A DNA stretch of 56,115 nt from Thiothrix caldifontis (lineage in GTDB: Bacteria > Pseudomonadota > Gammaproteobacteria > Thiotrichales > Thiotrichaceae): NCBI RefSeq assembly GCF_900107695.1, contig NZ_FNQP01000007.1, forward strand, positions 1-56,115, written 5' to 3'. Position numbers and translations under genes: made by a program. Under the pieces are notes generated by a model. It searched no databases. It worked only from the letters and a program-made list of their open reading frames with translations, and had not been told where the DNA came from. Shown here piece after piece: positions 1 through 8,938 of the stretch; position 1 is the stretch's first letter, and each line of letters begins with the position of its first letter.

Positions 1-330
1 CGCGGTTTCCAGAAGTGCCAACGTATGGCGAATTTTGTGTGAAATCTACGTCAAATTACTGATTATCCTCATCCAACACTGGATCATGCTCACCGGATTG
101 TGGGAAATACCCCAGCGCAGCCTCACCAAAGGTGTTCAAGCCATTCAGGAACAGGCTTCCCATCTTGCCGCCTGCATCGCTGAGCGACGCAGCTTGATAA
201 AATGCCTCAAGCAACTGGCAAAACTCTTCGCTTCTTCAACCGCTTGCCGACAAAACAAACGGAGGAAAAAACCTAATAATTGGATGAGATTACAGCAAGT
301 TAGGGAATGGAGGGCTTAAAGTTGATGCGT
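1..330 (+). mobile_element. IS4-type insertion sequence, right-hand end (transposase C-terminus)
   Basis: An open frame runs in from the left edge at base 2 and stops at 317-319. It encodes about 105 residues that resemble the C-terminal tail of IS4-family DDE transposases: an aromatic/hydrophobic helix (IQHWIMLTGLW), then a PQRSLTKGVQ segment, then a basic tail with an NKRRKKP motif. The catalytic DDE core lies outside the window. The element probably ends shortly after the stop codon, around 320-340, but the exact terminal repeat cannot be fixed without the other end. It sits directly against the remnant of a gene of the injection-system operon. The family call is by recognition of the tail only. 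Confidence 0.6.
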
Positions 331-567
331 ATAGGGGAAGCCATTCTGGCTACACCCCTAGAGATTTATGACGGCATTATCGGGGCGCTCGAACAACTCA
401 ATTTGCAACGCCTGCTCGCACCTTTGCTGGATACGCTTGATGCATTGGCTGCGGGTGTTAATCAGGGGCTAGAAGACACAACTGGAGCCTTCCAGCGTTT
501 GCAAGATGCGTTGCCGGATCGGGTCGGCAGCACCACCATCAGCGTATCCGTTAGTGTGAGTACTTAG
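307..567 (+). pseudogene. C-terminal remnant of a helical protein cut by the IS
   Basis: This 86-residue frame begins inside the IS edge (a TAG at 301-303 closes the frame just upstream) and ends 10 bases before the next gene's start, with the next gene's Shine-Dalgarno in between. The sequence from about residue 15 is a continuous amphipathic helix (LAPLLDTLDALAAGVNQGL), followed by a short Ser/Val-rich tail. It reads like the end of a longer alpha-helical protein rather than a complete gene, and I infer that the insertion removed its N-terminus and promoter. I do not recognise the family. The ATG at 307 may be fortuitous. Confidence 0.45.
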
Positions 568-577
568 GAGAATCACC

Positions 578-3334
578 ATGCCTGCTGTTCTTACCCACAA
601 AGCCATCATGTTGTTGGCGCGTGAACGGATCAACACAATCCGCGCCGTCCTGCAACATCGGATTGATACCGGCGCAGCCAGTGTCACCACGCTGGAACGG
701 CAATTGTTGGCTATCGCTACAGAGGCTTCGCGCATCTTCTCCAGTGACCCGCGTCCGCGTACCCAATTGCCGGGTGTACTGTTCGCCCCGCCAGTGGGCA
801 ATGACTTGCGGAGTTACCCCATATCACAGTTTGCGGTGATGGGTTCCATGGGGCCGGATATTACGGGCTTTTCCGGGCTGCTAAGTCCGGGTCATGCGTG
901 GGTATTTGATACTGTCCACAAAGGCACGCCGGATACCAACCGTGAGTTGGTTAATGCCCAAAGCTGTGACCTGATTTTGGAGTTCTGGGCGCAGGTTAAA
1001 CAACGCATTACGGCGGAGGTTGCGGCGCTGCCAGCGCGTAACCATACACTGGATACCATGCGTGCTTTTGTCCTTGGGCATGTCTGTCATATTGCCGCCG
1101 ATGTGGTTTCACACCCCTATGTGAATGGCATTCAGTGGCAAACGGTGGAAGACGGCATTGAAAAGTTTCATGCCCCCACTGAGCGGAACATGGAAGCCTA
1201 CATCGCCCGTACTGTTCTGGGACGCAGCAGCACCCGGAGTGGGCAGGCATGGGATCTGTGGTGGCCAACAAGCGACGAAGTACCACGGCAGTTTTTCAGC
1301 GCTTGGGAAGAAGCACTGAAGGCGGTGTATAAGGCCGGTGATGGTTCCCGCCCCGGCTATCAGCCCTTCGTAGAGAATTTGGCATCCCTTGATCCCCCCA
1401 CCATGAACACCGATTTTATCAAGGATGGCTACCACATGTACCGGCATGGCGTATTGCCCATAGGCTACGGTTACGGCTTTTGGAGTTGGTGGGGCTGGCT
1501 CGCATTATTTTTTGTCCCGGCTTTGGTGTTGCCGTTGGTGGTGGCTGCCATGCCACGCGGTGGGCAGATTTTTCTGGCGGATGGTAGCAAGCGCACTGGG
1601 CGGAGCTATCTGGAATATCTGGCTACGCCCTTGGCGTTTGGGCTACCGGCTTCCATCGGACTTGGTGCTTTGATCGGCTCACTGAGTACGCATGGTATCG
1701 GGGGACGTTACTGGCTCGGTATGGTGGGCTTGATTATTGCTGGGATACTGGCAACCGTACTGTTTACGACTTTAGGGGCAGACAATCTGCCTGCCGGTTT
1801 TTCTTGGACAGTCTTGTTCGCACTACCAGCAGGCATTGCTTCATTGCAGGTTCTATTGGCTTCTATTGACGGGGCGCATGGTCAACGTGGGGGGCAGTTG
1901 GGTCTTGCGTTGGTGTTTGCTTTGCCACCATTGGTTATGTTTGCCCTGTTCCTCTATTTTTTCGGGTTGTTATTTCCTGTCACCATGAAACCAGAGAGTA
2001 GCGCCCACACGGCATTTGAAGATATGGCTTTCTGGGTTGCATTCGCACAATGGGCACTAGTCATGCTGGGGTTATGGTTCAGTCAGTCTTGTCGTTTGCG
2101 TGATGAATTTATTCCAGAAAAACCTGCTGAAAACAACGCGCCTGCTGACGATGAACAGCCTTCTGAGAATAACAACCCGGCTGACAACAGTGTCAAACGC
2201 CGGTTTGTGGGGCTGTTCGATGATACTACCCTACACCACGACATGCGCCCGATCGTATCCGATAGGGCTGTCTTATCCGAAGTTTACCCAAGTGGTTACC
2301 GCCCGCTGGTGAAATTATGGTGGACTGGCAGTGGCGAGTTGTTTGTACGTTCAGACCGTTTCCAACTGGTGTTCTCCGCCAGCGAAGATGGCAGCGACCC
2401 GCAAATTGTCCCCGCTCCCATTGCCCCCATGACCTTGGCTGAATTTATCGAATTCCTCAGCAACACGGTCAAACAGCCAGGAGGTAATACTACAGGGCTG
2501 CTCAAGGGGGAAATAGTGCACCCGGACAACCCAGAGAATCCAGGCAACCCAGATTACGAATTGCCCAGCGGCGCGACCTTTGCCGATCATGGTGACGCTA
2601 AGGACTCGCTTGAGGATCACGACGCAGAAGCCGCCATATTCAAAAAACTCGGCAGCAGTGCCGATGATACAGATTACACCCTGTACCACGCGCCTAAATT
2701 TGCCCAAGCCGTGGGTTATGGTCGGAATGGGCCAGTGCCTCCCGCACGTAATCTGGGGGGGACGCCACTCACCCACGACCCGGAACAGGAAGGCTACGAG
2801 TATATCCACGACCCTGCCAAGAGCAGCTCCAGTGATGCTTTGATGAGTGTTGCCGCTGACTTTGCCGCCATCCTGTGTCTTGGTGCGACTACCCATATGA
2901 GTCCCATGCAGGATTCCGGCGGTAACAATATCGAGAAAATCTACCAAGTATTCCGTAACTGGAGCCTCGACAGGCGGCGGGTCAATGAGTGGCGCATGAT
3001 CGTGGCAGGTGGGGCGCTCAATGAAAAAGGCAGTAACCGTAGCGGTTATGACAGCAAGATGCCCGCGCATCAAGGCCCCACAGATCCCAGTGCGTGGCGC
3101 TCGCGTCTGCTGGGTGCTGGAGCTGCTGGGCAAACGGCCTTTGACGAAGGTGAGCAGACTGCCCGTCAATTGGGATGGGTCAAACTGCTGCGTGAATGGC
3201 TGGAGGTAACCCGTACCAGTGGTCAGAATCCACTCGACACCAATGCCATGCGCCCCGGAAACCCCAGTAATCAGGCTCTGAACCGGGGCATGGCGTGGTT
3301 GTTCGATTTAGTCGACCCCACCCCAGCACCATGA
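578..3334 (+). CDS. Zinc-dependent phospholipase C-like membrane protein of the injection-system operon
   Basis: 918 residues; start supported by AGGAG upstream of ATG. Residues 1-290 resemble the zinc-dependent phospholipase C fold: H7 near the N-terminus, H106 in a PGHAW motif, and a GHVCHIAADVVSH segment giving H168, H171, D175 and H179, the spacing expected of zinc ligands. Residues about 300-505 contain six or so hydrophobic segments, and the rest (520-918) is hydrophilic, Asn/Asp/Pro-rich and unrecognised. As the first intact gene of the tail-like operon it could be a membrane-acting effector or an envelope anchor of the particle; that is inference. No signal peptide is visible at the N-terminus. 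Fusion of a PLC-like domain to a polytopic membrane domain is unusual. Confidence 0.7.
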   Translation: MPAVLTHKAIMLLARERINTIRAVLQHRIDTGAASVTTLERQLLAIATEASRIFSSDPRPRTQLPGVLFAPPVGNDLRSYPISQFAVMGSMGPDITGFSGLLSPGHAWVFDTVHKGTPDTNRELVNAQSCDLILEFWAQVKQRITAEVAALPARNHTLDTMRAFVLGHVCHIAADVVSHPYVNGIQWQTVEDGIEKFHAPTERNMEAYIARTVLGRSSTRSGQAWDLWWPTSDEVPRQFFSAWEEALKAVYKAGDGSRPGYQPFVENLASLDPPTMNTDFIKDGYHMYRHGVLPIGYGYGFWSWWGWLALFFVPALVLPLVVAAMPRGGQIFLADGSKRTGRSYLEYLATPLAFGLPASIGLGALIGSLSTHGIGGRYWLGMVGLIIAGILATVLFTTLGADNLPAGFSWTVLFALPAGIASLQVLLASIDGAHGQRGGQLGLALVFALPPLVMFALFLYFFGLLFPVTMKPESSAHTAFEDMAFWVAFAQWALVMLGLWFSQSCRLRDEFIPEKPAENNAPADDEQPSENNNPADNSVKRRFVGLFDDTTLHHDMRPIVSDRAVLSEVYPSGYRPLVKLWWTGSGELFVRSDRFQLVFSASEDGSDPQIVPAPIAPMTLAEFIEFLSNTVKQPGGNTTGLLKGEIVHPDNPENPGNPDYELPSGATFADHGDAKDSLEDHDAEAAIFKKLGSSADDTDYTLYHAPKFAQAVGYGRNGPVPPARNLGGTPLTHDPEQEGYEYIHDPAKSSSSDALMSVAADFAAILCLGATTHMSPMQDSGGNNIEKIYQVFRNWSLDRRRVNEWRMIVAGGALNEKGSNRSGYDSKMPAHQGPTDPSAWRSRLLGAGAAGQTAFDEGEQTARQLGWVKLLREWLEVTRTSGQNPLDTNAMRPGNPSNQALNRGMAWLFDLVDPTPAP

Positions 3335-3347
3335 GGATAAGGTAAGC

Positions 3348-4178
3348 ATGGCCGTTATCAGCTTCATCAACGCCATACAAGATTATTTGCTCCGGCCTAG
3401 CAGCCTGTCGCCTGCTCCAGTCAGTGTCGGCATCATTGAGGCACTCGCCAGCAGCGAGTTACCGGCAATTGTCTTGTCACTGTCCGACCTCACCCAGCCG
3501 CTCACCGGCTTGGGGGAACGGGCTGAACTCATTGACAATGGCGCATTGCGCTGGACTAGCCGCATTAATCTGGCTAACCCCATATTGCCTAGGGAAGAGA
3601 GCGGCAACTTGCTCAGCTTGGATCGCCGCACCCTCACCCTTCCGCACGGCGGGTTGGTGGATAGTGGTGGGCAGAATACACCTTTTGGTGCTGATGACCT
3701 TCAGGCCACACTGGACGGCAACCCTTTCACTGTTGTGGCAGCCAACCCTGCCAGTGGCGAAGTTGCAGTCAAGCCTGCTATCGGTCAGCTTACCTTCGGC
3801 ACTCCGCTACCCGCTACGGGGATTATGGCTGTGACCTATTTCCTCGGTCAGTGGGAACGGCGGGTTGAGCGGCTGAGCGGTATGCTCAAACTGGTGGTGA
3901 TCGGGGACAACAGCACGGATGTCCGGGACTTGAGCAATAGCGTGCTGGACAACTTGAAACATGCCCCTGCCGGAATACGCGGGTTACGCCAACTGGCCTT
4001 GAATGAGGCTGGGGCTGTCATCCTGTCCGCCGCCAACCAGTCGCAGCGGCTACTGCGGTGGCACTTTGACTATGAACACATCCTCGACGAACCCGAATCT
4101 TCCGGTGGCGTATTGCGGCGCATCCGCCTGCGCAGCCGCCTGGACAACGCACCGTTTGAAGTGGAGACGATCAGTTGA
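3348..4178 (+). CDS. Injection-system structural protein, possible tail terminator/cap
   Basis: 276 residues, 13 bases downstream of the previous stop, with an AGGATAAGG stretch before the ATG. It starts MAVISFINAIQDYL, like many tail-end (DUF4255/Pvc16-type) proteins, and contains beta-rich segments in the middle (residues 60-170). Its position immediately upstream of the sheath gene is where eCIS loci often carry the cap or terminator protein. The C-terminal 90 residues are mixed alpha/beta and end in a basic RRIRLRSRLD stretch. The assignment rests on position and general character, not a diagnostic motif. An alternative is a baseplate-associated protein. Confidence 0.45.
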   Translation: MAVISFINAIQDYLLRPSSLSPAPVSVGIIEALASSELPAIVLSLSDLTQPLTGLGERAELIDNGALRWTSRINLANPILPREESGNLLSLDRRTLTLPHGGLVDSGGQNTPFGADDLQATLDGNPFTVVAANPASGEVAVKPAIGQLTFGTPLPATGIMAVTYFLGQWERRVERLSGMLKLVVIGDNSTDVRDLSNSVLDNLKHAPAGIRGLRQLALNEAGAVILSAANQSQRLLRWHFDYEHILDEPESSGGVLRRIRLRSRLDNAPFEVETIS

Positions 4179-4274
4179 GGTTTGCCATGACTCCCAAGCA
4201 TTTATTTTCTGCCGCCGATCACCGTGGCTGGCAGTCTTTCCATTACCGGCCTCAATATTGAAGGAGGAACTCTT

Positions 4275-5711
4275 ATGAGTGAAAGCATCGGTGAAATGAT
4301 CCTGCCAGGCACCTACATTGATGTGCGGGCAGAGGGCCTGATCGGAGTGGGCGGCATCTCCACCGGCAATATCGGTGTTGTGGGTACTGCCAACCGTGGG
4401 AAGGTTGATGAAGTCGTGATCCTCGGCTCCTATTCCGAAGCACTGGATACCTTCGGTCAATATGACAAATGGCAGGTTCCAGCGGGGGCAACACCACCGC
4501 CGCCGCCGTTGAGCCTGACACGCACACTGGAACAGGTATTCAAGGGGGGCGGGTCTACCGTCTATGCTGTGCGCATTGCCAACGGCATACCCGTTGCCCG
4601 TGTCATGACCGTCAGGGATGGGGCTAACCCCCCGGTTGACCTGTTTACGCTCACAGCCAAGTCTCCCGGCACATGGGCAAATAGCATCAAGCTCCCGCCG
4701 CCTTCAGGCGCAGCTACCACACCTCTCAAATTGGAATTGGAATATGCCGGTAACAAGGAAGTGTTTGAGGGTGCTACGGCTGAAACGCTGCGTGATGCCA
4801 TTGTTTCCACGGGGAGCCAATGGGTAACTGTGAGTGATTTAATTACCCCTAGTACAGGTACTAATAAAGACAAGGTTCCAACCACAATAGTAGAAACCAC
4901 ACCCGGTTCCAATGATGGTGCTGCCGCTACTACCACCGAACTGGCAGTCGGGCTGGCTAAACTGGCTACCCAGCCGGTGAATATCGTGGTGGCTGGCGGC
5001 TTTGCCGTAGGCAGTACAAGCAGTACCAATGATCCAACAAGCTCGATGCTAGCGCATCTGGAGGCCACCGAAAACGACGGACTGGAACGGATAGCCGTGC
5101 TTGGCGTCAGTGCGGATGGAACAGTGGCAAACCCGATAGATAACAAGCGTGTCATTCTGGTTGCGCCGGGCATCAAGGCCACTGACGCTGCTTCCCGCCG
5201 ACAGGTTGATTTACCGGGGCCTTATGCCGCCGCACTGGTGGCAGGCAGGCTTGCCACACTCGCGCCGCATATTAGCCTGACTAACAAGGATTTGGCGGCT
5301 GACGGGCTGACCACCGACTACACACGGGCAGAACAGAAAAACCTCCTGCAAAACCGGGTCATGGTGCTGCACAAGAACTTCGGTACTCGTGTGCTGAAAG
5401 GGATCAGCACCGACAGTGGCGCATTCAAGCAGGTTTCGGTGCGGCGTACCGTCGATTTTGCCAAGGCCGGGGTGCGGCAGGGTTCTAACCCCTACATCGG
5501 CAAACTCAATAACGCACGGGTACGGGCGGCATTAAAAGCCACGCTGGACGGTTTTCTTGCTGGCATGGTTGTCGACGAGATGCTGACCGAATACACCTTG
5601 GAGGTAAGCGCCACCCGCGCCCAAGAGATTAACGGCATTGCCTTGGTGACAATGACCCTTAAACCAACATTCTCAATCGATTTCGTCAAGGTCATCATGA
5701 ATCTCGAATAA
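4275..5711 (+). CDS. Contractile tail sheath protein
   Basis: 478 residues from the ATG at 4275, preceded by AAGGAGGAAC; this start is preferred to an in-frame upstream codon at 4224 that lacks a ribosome site. The N-terminus (LPGTYIDVRAEG, then GVGGISTGNIGVVGTA) is the classic start of phage and eCIS tail sheath proteins. The C-terminal 100 residues carry the conserved interlocking domain, with FKQVSVRRTVDFA, a GSNPYIGKLNN segment and a final SIDFVKVIMNLE. The protein would polymerise around the tube and contract to drive it through a membrane. Only one sheath gene is present, whereas Afp/PVC loci have several. The next gene is the tube, 10 bases away. Confidence 0.92.
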   Translation: MSESIGEMILPGTYIDVRAEGLIGVGGISTGNIGVVGTANRGKVDEVVILGSYSEALDTFGQYDKWQVPAGATPPPPPLSLTRTLEQVFKGGGSTVYAVRIANGIPVARVMTVRDGANPPVDLFTLTAKSPGTWANSIKLPPPSGAATTPLKLELEYAGNKEVFEGATAETLRDAIVSTGSQWVTVSDLITPSTGTNKDKVPTTIVETTPGSNDGAAATTTELAVGLAKLATQPVNIVVAGGFAVGSTSSTNDPTSSMLAHLEATENDGLERIAVLGVSADGTVANPIDNKRVILVAPGIKATDAASRRQVDLPGPYAAALVAGRLATLAPHISLTNKDLAADGLTTDYTRAEQKNLLQNRVMVLHKNFGTRVLKGISTDSGAFKQVSVRRTVDFAKAGVRQGSNPYIGKLNNARVRAALKATLDGFLAGMVVDEMLTEYTLEVSATRAQEINGIALVTMTLKPTFSIDFVKVIMNLE

Positions 5712-5721
5712 GGAGCAGGTT

Positions 5722-6219
5722 ATGGCTACAAATGTTTACCGTGGGTCAGATGGCACTATTTCAGTGGCTGTAGAGCAAGGGGCAGAGGGCGACGCTGCCC
5801 GCGCCGTCACTGATGCGTTTGCACTTACCCCGATAGGCCGCGCCACTGGCGTGACCATTAAGGTCACCAATGATGTGACACCTTTCCACGAACTGGGTCA
5901 GCGTTTTGCGACGGAACTGCGCCCCGGCAATATCAACGTTTACGGTACCATCGAGCGGGCCTACATCAATGGCGCATTGCTGAAACTGATGCTGGGGGGG
6001 GCAGCGGACTCGCGTCCGGCAGGCACCTTTACCAGCCCTGCGTTTAACCTGAATGTACGCTTGGAAAATCCGTCATTACCCGGCAACAGCGCCACTGTGA
6101 CGGTTATGGGGGTGAAGCTGAACGAGTGGAACTACGACTTGCCGGAAGACGACTTCGCGATGGAGCAGGTCAGCTTCAGGGCATTGTGGGTAAAGGTCGA
6201 AGACGCAACAGCGGGTTGA
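5722..6219 (+). CDS. Tail inner-tube protein
   Basis: 165 residues, 10 bases after the sheath gene with an AAGGAGCAGG ribosome site. It is the right size and position for the Hcp/gp19-like tube subunit, and it has the usual pattern: a beta-rich N-terminus with a long insertion, a central FATELRPGNINVYGTIERA segment and a C-terminal beta-strand pair with DFAMEQVSFRALWV. Subunits would stack as rings through which an effector passes. Sheath-tube gene order matches phage tails and eCIS. Only one tube gene is visible, where Afp/PVC have two or three. Confidence 0.85.
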   Translation: MATNVYRGSDGTISVAVEQGAEGDAARAVTDAFALTPIGRATGVTIKVTNDVTPFHELGQRFATELRPGNINVYGTIERAYINGALLKLMLGGAADSRPAGTFTSPAFNLNVRLENPSLPGNSATVTVMGVKLNEWNYDLPEDDFAMEQVSFRALWVKVEDATAG

Positions 6220-6225
6220 TAAATC

Positions 6226-6717
6226 ATGGCTACCAAACTCTCCGTCAATGATTTGCTGGCTGGCAGTAGCCAGAAGCACACTGTCACGATTCCTGCGCAT
6301 GTGCTGCCAGAAGACGCTCAAGCAGCGGGAGGGGAGGTATTGTTGCGCCCACTAACAGTTGGCGATGTACAACGTATCGGCAAAGCCGCCAAGGATCAGG
6401 GGGTATTGACCAGCGTGCTGATGGTGCAGCAGGCGCTGGTCGAACCACCCATGAGTGTGGAGCAGGTCTCACGGCTGTCGGCTGGGTTAGCCCAGTTCCT
6501 GCTTGGGGAGGTGAACCGTATTTCAGGGCTGAGCCTGTCTGAAGAAAACCTACAACAGGCCATCAAGGCTCCCCTGACCCGTGCCATCTTCATTCTGGCG
6601 CGGGAATTTGGCTGGACACCTGCCGAATGCGCCGAACTGACCGTGGGGCAGGTATTGTTGTATCTGGAAATGCTGGCTGGAGACAGCCGTGACGCAACAC
6701 GGGAGGATACCGCATGA
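6226..6717 (+). CDS. Tail assembly chaperone-like protein
   Basis: 163 residues, six bases after the tube gene; its stop overlaps the next start by four bases (ATGA), so the two are translationally coupled. The protein begins with a substrate-like segment and a LRPLTVGDVQRIGK motif, followed by helices, and ends with GQVLLYLEMLAG. This pattern resembles tail assembly chaperones, which in phages lie between tube and tape-measure genes. No frameshift extension (gpG/gpGT type) is apparent. It would shield the tape measure during tube polymerisation. The call is by position and general resemblance. Confidence 0.5.
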   Translation: MATKLSVNDLLAGSSQKHTVTIPAHVLPEDAQAAGGEVLLRPLTVGDVQRIGKAAKDQGVLTSVLMVQQALVEPPMSVEQVSRLSAGLAQFLLGEVNRISGLSLSEENLQQAIKAPLTRAIFILAREFGWTPAECAELTVGQVLLYLEMLAGDSRDATREDTA

Positions 6718-7916
6718 CCCCGCTACCGCCGCCAGAACTGTTTAGCCCACTGCTGACACCTACCCCAGCAGAGCGTCTGCTGACGCATCAGGCCACGGCA
6801 GTGCAGCATTTTCAGCGGCTGGCAAGCGGGAGTGAGTTGCGGCTGATGTGTCTGGGGCGGGAGTTGGCATCGTCACTATTTACAGCACCCGGCATGGAAG
6901 CTTTGCTGGCAGCCCCCTTCAGTGATGCTTTGGAGCAGGTATTGCGTCAACAATCTGAGCCGCCGTTGGCCTCCCCTGCCGAAGCAATATTTGCCAGTAA
7001 GGCCAGCATGGCGCTCCACGCCCCTCCGGCTGCAACCCCAGCCAGAAAGGTACTGATGCCTGAACCCTTCTCCCCTCTGGGAACCCAGCACCCGCAGGCC
7101 AATCCGCATTTGACTACATTCTCCCGTACCAAGACTCAGCCTTTGCCGGACAAATACCCAGTTACCCGGCAAGCTCTGGCATCGCCCCCCCAGAAACCTG
7201 ATTTGTCAGCGGTGACGTTAGGGAGGAAGCCATTTGGCAAGACGCCCCAACAAAACAAAAACCGTTCACAAACCACTAGGCCATTTCCAACCAAGCTTGA
7301 TGCGGAAGCTGCCCAACGACAGTTGACCATGCGTGCCAGCCGGATCGGTGCAACGGCTGCATGGAATATACCGATCAATCCTCCAGCATCGCCAAACCCC
7401 AGTCGAGTTGAGCAGAAACCCCAGAAGGAACCCCATACATTGGCAAGCATAGCGGCTGCCGAACGTCAGCTTGCCGCGTGCTTAGGGGGACTCGCGTCAC
7501 GCCGGGGCATCCCATCCAGACAACAGCCGCCGGAACAATTCAAGAACAACGATTGGGGGATACCTGAGTCTCCAACATCAGGCAGGTTTGAAAAACCGCT
7601 GGTACATCAGAGTGCAAGACAAACGGCAAGACAAACGGCATCGTCATCGCCAGCACACTCACCGAACGACGCATACGTTAAACCAGCAGGTGGTATATAT
7701 GGCTTACGGGGTCTAGCAGCTCAGGCAGTAGGCCCAATAGACCCGGAGTCACCCAGCAGGCAAGGATCAGCGGTCACAGCACCGGCGCAAACACGCTTTG
7801 ATAATATGGTCACTTCAGCGCTTGGTTCGCATAGCACCTTGGCCACTGAACTTGCCAAGGTACTGAATGAGGAAGCTAGGCGAGCCGGTATTGATCTGGA
7901 TGAGGTAGGATCATGA
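6714..7916 (+). CDS. Proline-rich protein in the tape-measure position
   Basis: 400 residues; overlaps both neighbours by four bases. The first 90 residues are predicted helical and include LLTHQATAVQHFQRLAS. Residues 90-340 are rich in Pro, Gln, Ser, Thr and basic residues and look disordered. The last 45 residues form a helix again (TLATELAKVLNEEARRAG). It lies between the chaperone-like and hub genes, where phages encode the tape measure that sets tube length. A conventional tape measure is a long continuous helix; this is not, so it could instead be a linker, a LysM-less Afp7-like baseplate protein or a disordered cargo. I do not recognise a family. Confidence 0.45.
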   Translation: MTPLPPPELFSPLLTPTPAERLLTHQATAVQHFQRLASGSELRLMCLGRELASSLFTAPGMEALLAAPFSDALEQVLRQQSEPPLASPAEAIFASKASMALHAPPAATPARKVLMPEPFSPLGTQHPQANPHLTTFSRTKTQPLPDKYPVTRQALASPPQKPDLSAVTLGRKPFGKTPQQNKNRSQTTRPFPTKLDAEAAQRQLTMRASRIGATAAWNIPINPPASPNPSRVEQKPQKEPHTLASIAAAERQLAACLGGLASRRGIPSRQQPPEQFKNNDWGIPESPTSGRFEKPLVHQSARQTARQTASSSPAHSPNDAYVKPAGGIYGLRGLAAQAVGPIDPESPSRQGSAVTAPAQTRFDNMVTSALGSHSTLATELAKVLNEEARRAGIDLDEVGS

Positions 7917-8938
7917 GCCTGCCCCGCCCTACTGCAACCATTACCCTGAACGGTCAACGCCTCACGTCGGCGGAGGCTGGGTTGGCAAGGCTACGCTTGG
8001 ATCTCGCCTTCAATTCACACGACAACGCAAAGCTATGGCTGTGGTCGCGCTCAAAACTGGCGACTGCCGAACCGGGCATGACCCTACAGATTGGCCTCAG
8101 CACCAAAACTGCTAGTGGCGGTGGCCTGCTCAATGCGGCGGCGGGGTTGCTCAGCAGTGGCGGCGACGATGACGGTACTGTATGGACAGGGGTCGTTGAC
8201 AGCGCCCAAACCTGTGCCGGGCAGCTTGTTATCAACGGCTTGGCTGATACGGTTTCACTCAGCCAGATGCGCCGGTCTGCCACGTGGGTTGAGCAGACGG
8301 TTGCGGATATTGTACGTGATCTGGCTGGTGAGCTGGACAGTGAAATCGAGGCTGAGCTGGACTTGCCTAACTTCAGTGTCGATAACCGCAGCCCGGTTTG
8401 GAACCATCTCCGTGAATTGGCGCGGCTGGCGGGTGCAGAATTGAGTTGTGCCGCCAAGGGGGGGCTGCGTTTTATTCGCGCTGACAAAGAAACTGCCGTT
8501 ACAGAATTGGTTTACGGCATCGACCTGATCGACTGGCAACTGTCACGTCGTTTGCCCCCCTCTACTGTCAACGCAGCCGAGTATGCTGCCGCCAGCTCGG
8601 CTGGTAGTGACAAGTGGCATTGGCTGGCACATGACCCTGTGGGAAGCGGTCAAAGTGCCATCATTCCCGCCGCATTGCGTACCCGTGCAGCAGCGGGGCA
8701 ATTTAACCGGGCAACCGAGGCGCGTGCTGCCCGTGCTGCCCTACGGGGAATGGTTTGGATCGGTGGACGCCCGGAACTGCGCCCTGGGATGCTGTTAGAA
8801 CTGAAGGCACTGCCGGAAGGTGATAGCGGTTCCCTGCGGGTACGGTCAGTCACACACCAACTGGACGGGGAAAACAGTTTTATCACTGCATTGTCCGTCG
8901 AGGCGGCGGGCAGCCATGGTAGCGGGGGATTGCTATGA
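7913..8938 (+). CDS. Baseplate hub protein, gpD/VgrG N-terminal type
   Basis: 341 residues; start overlaps the previous stop (ATGA). The sequence follows the phage late control gene D/gp27 hub pattern: an N-terminal beta domain, a central LADTVSLSQMRRSATW and VEQTVADIVRDLAGEL segment, then SPVWNHLRELARLAGAEL, and a C-terminal domain with LRPGMLLELKALPEG and VRSVTHQLDGENSFIT. It would form the trimeric ring joining spike to tube. In Afp/PVC and T6SS the hub and needle domains are one polypeptide (VgrG-like); here the needle is the separate next gene. Confidence 0.8.
   Translation: MSLPRPTATITLNGQRLTSAEAGLARLRLDLAFNSHDNAKLWLWSRSKLATAEPGMTLQIGLSTKTASGGGLLNAAAGLLSSGGDDDGTVWTGVVDSAQTCAGQLVINGLADTVSLSQMRRSATWVEQTVADIVRDLAGELDSEIEAELDLPNFSVDNRSPVWNHLRELARLAGAELSCAAKGGLRFIRADKETAVTELVYGIDLIDWQLSRRLPPSTVNAAEYAAASSAGSDKWHWLAHDPVGSGQSAIIPAALRTRAAAGQFNRATEARAARAALRGMVWIGGRPELRPGMLLELKALPEGDSGSLRVRSVTHQLDGENSFITALSVEAAGSHGSGGLL

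Noticed and set aside
2351-3169. 272-codon frame on the - strand inside the PLC-like gene
   Set aside because: It lies wholly within a supported gene and has no ribosome site or family motif.
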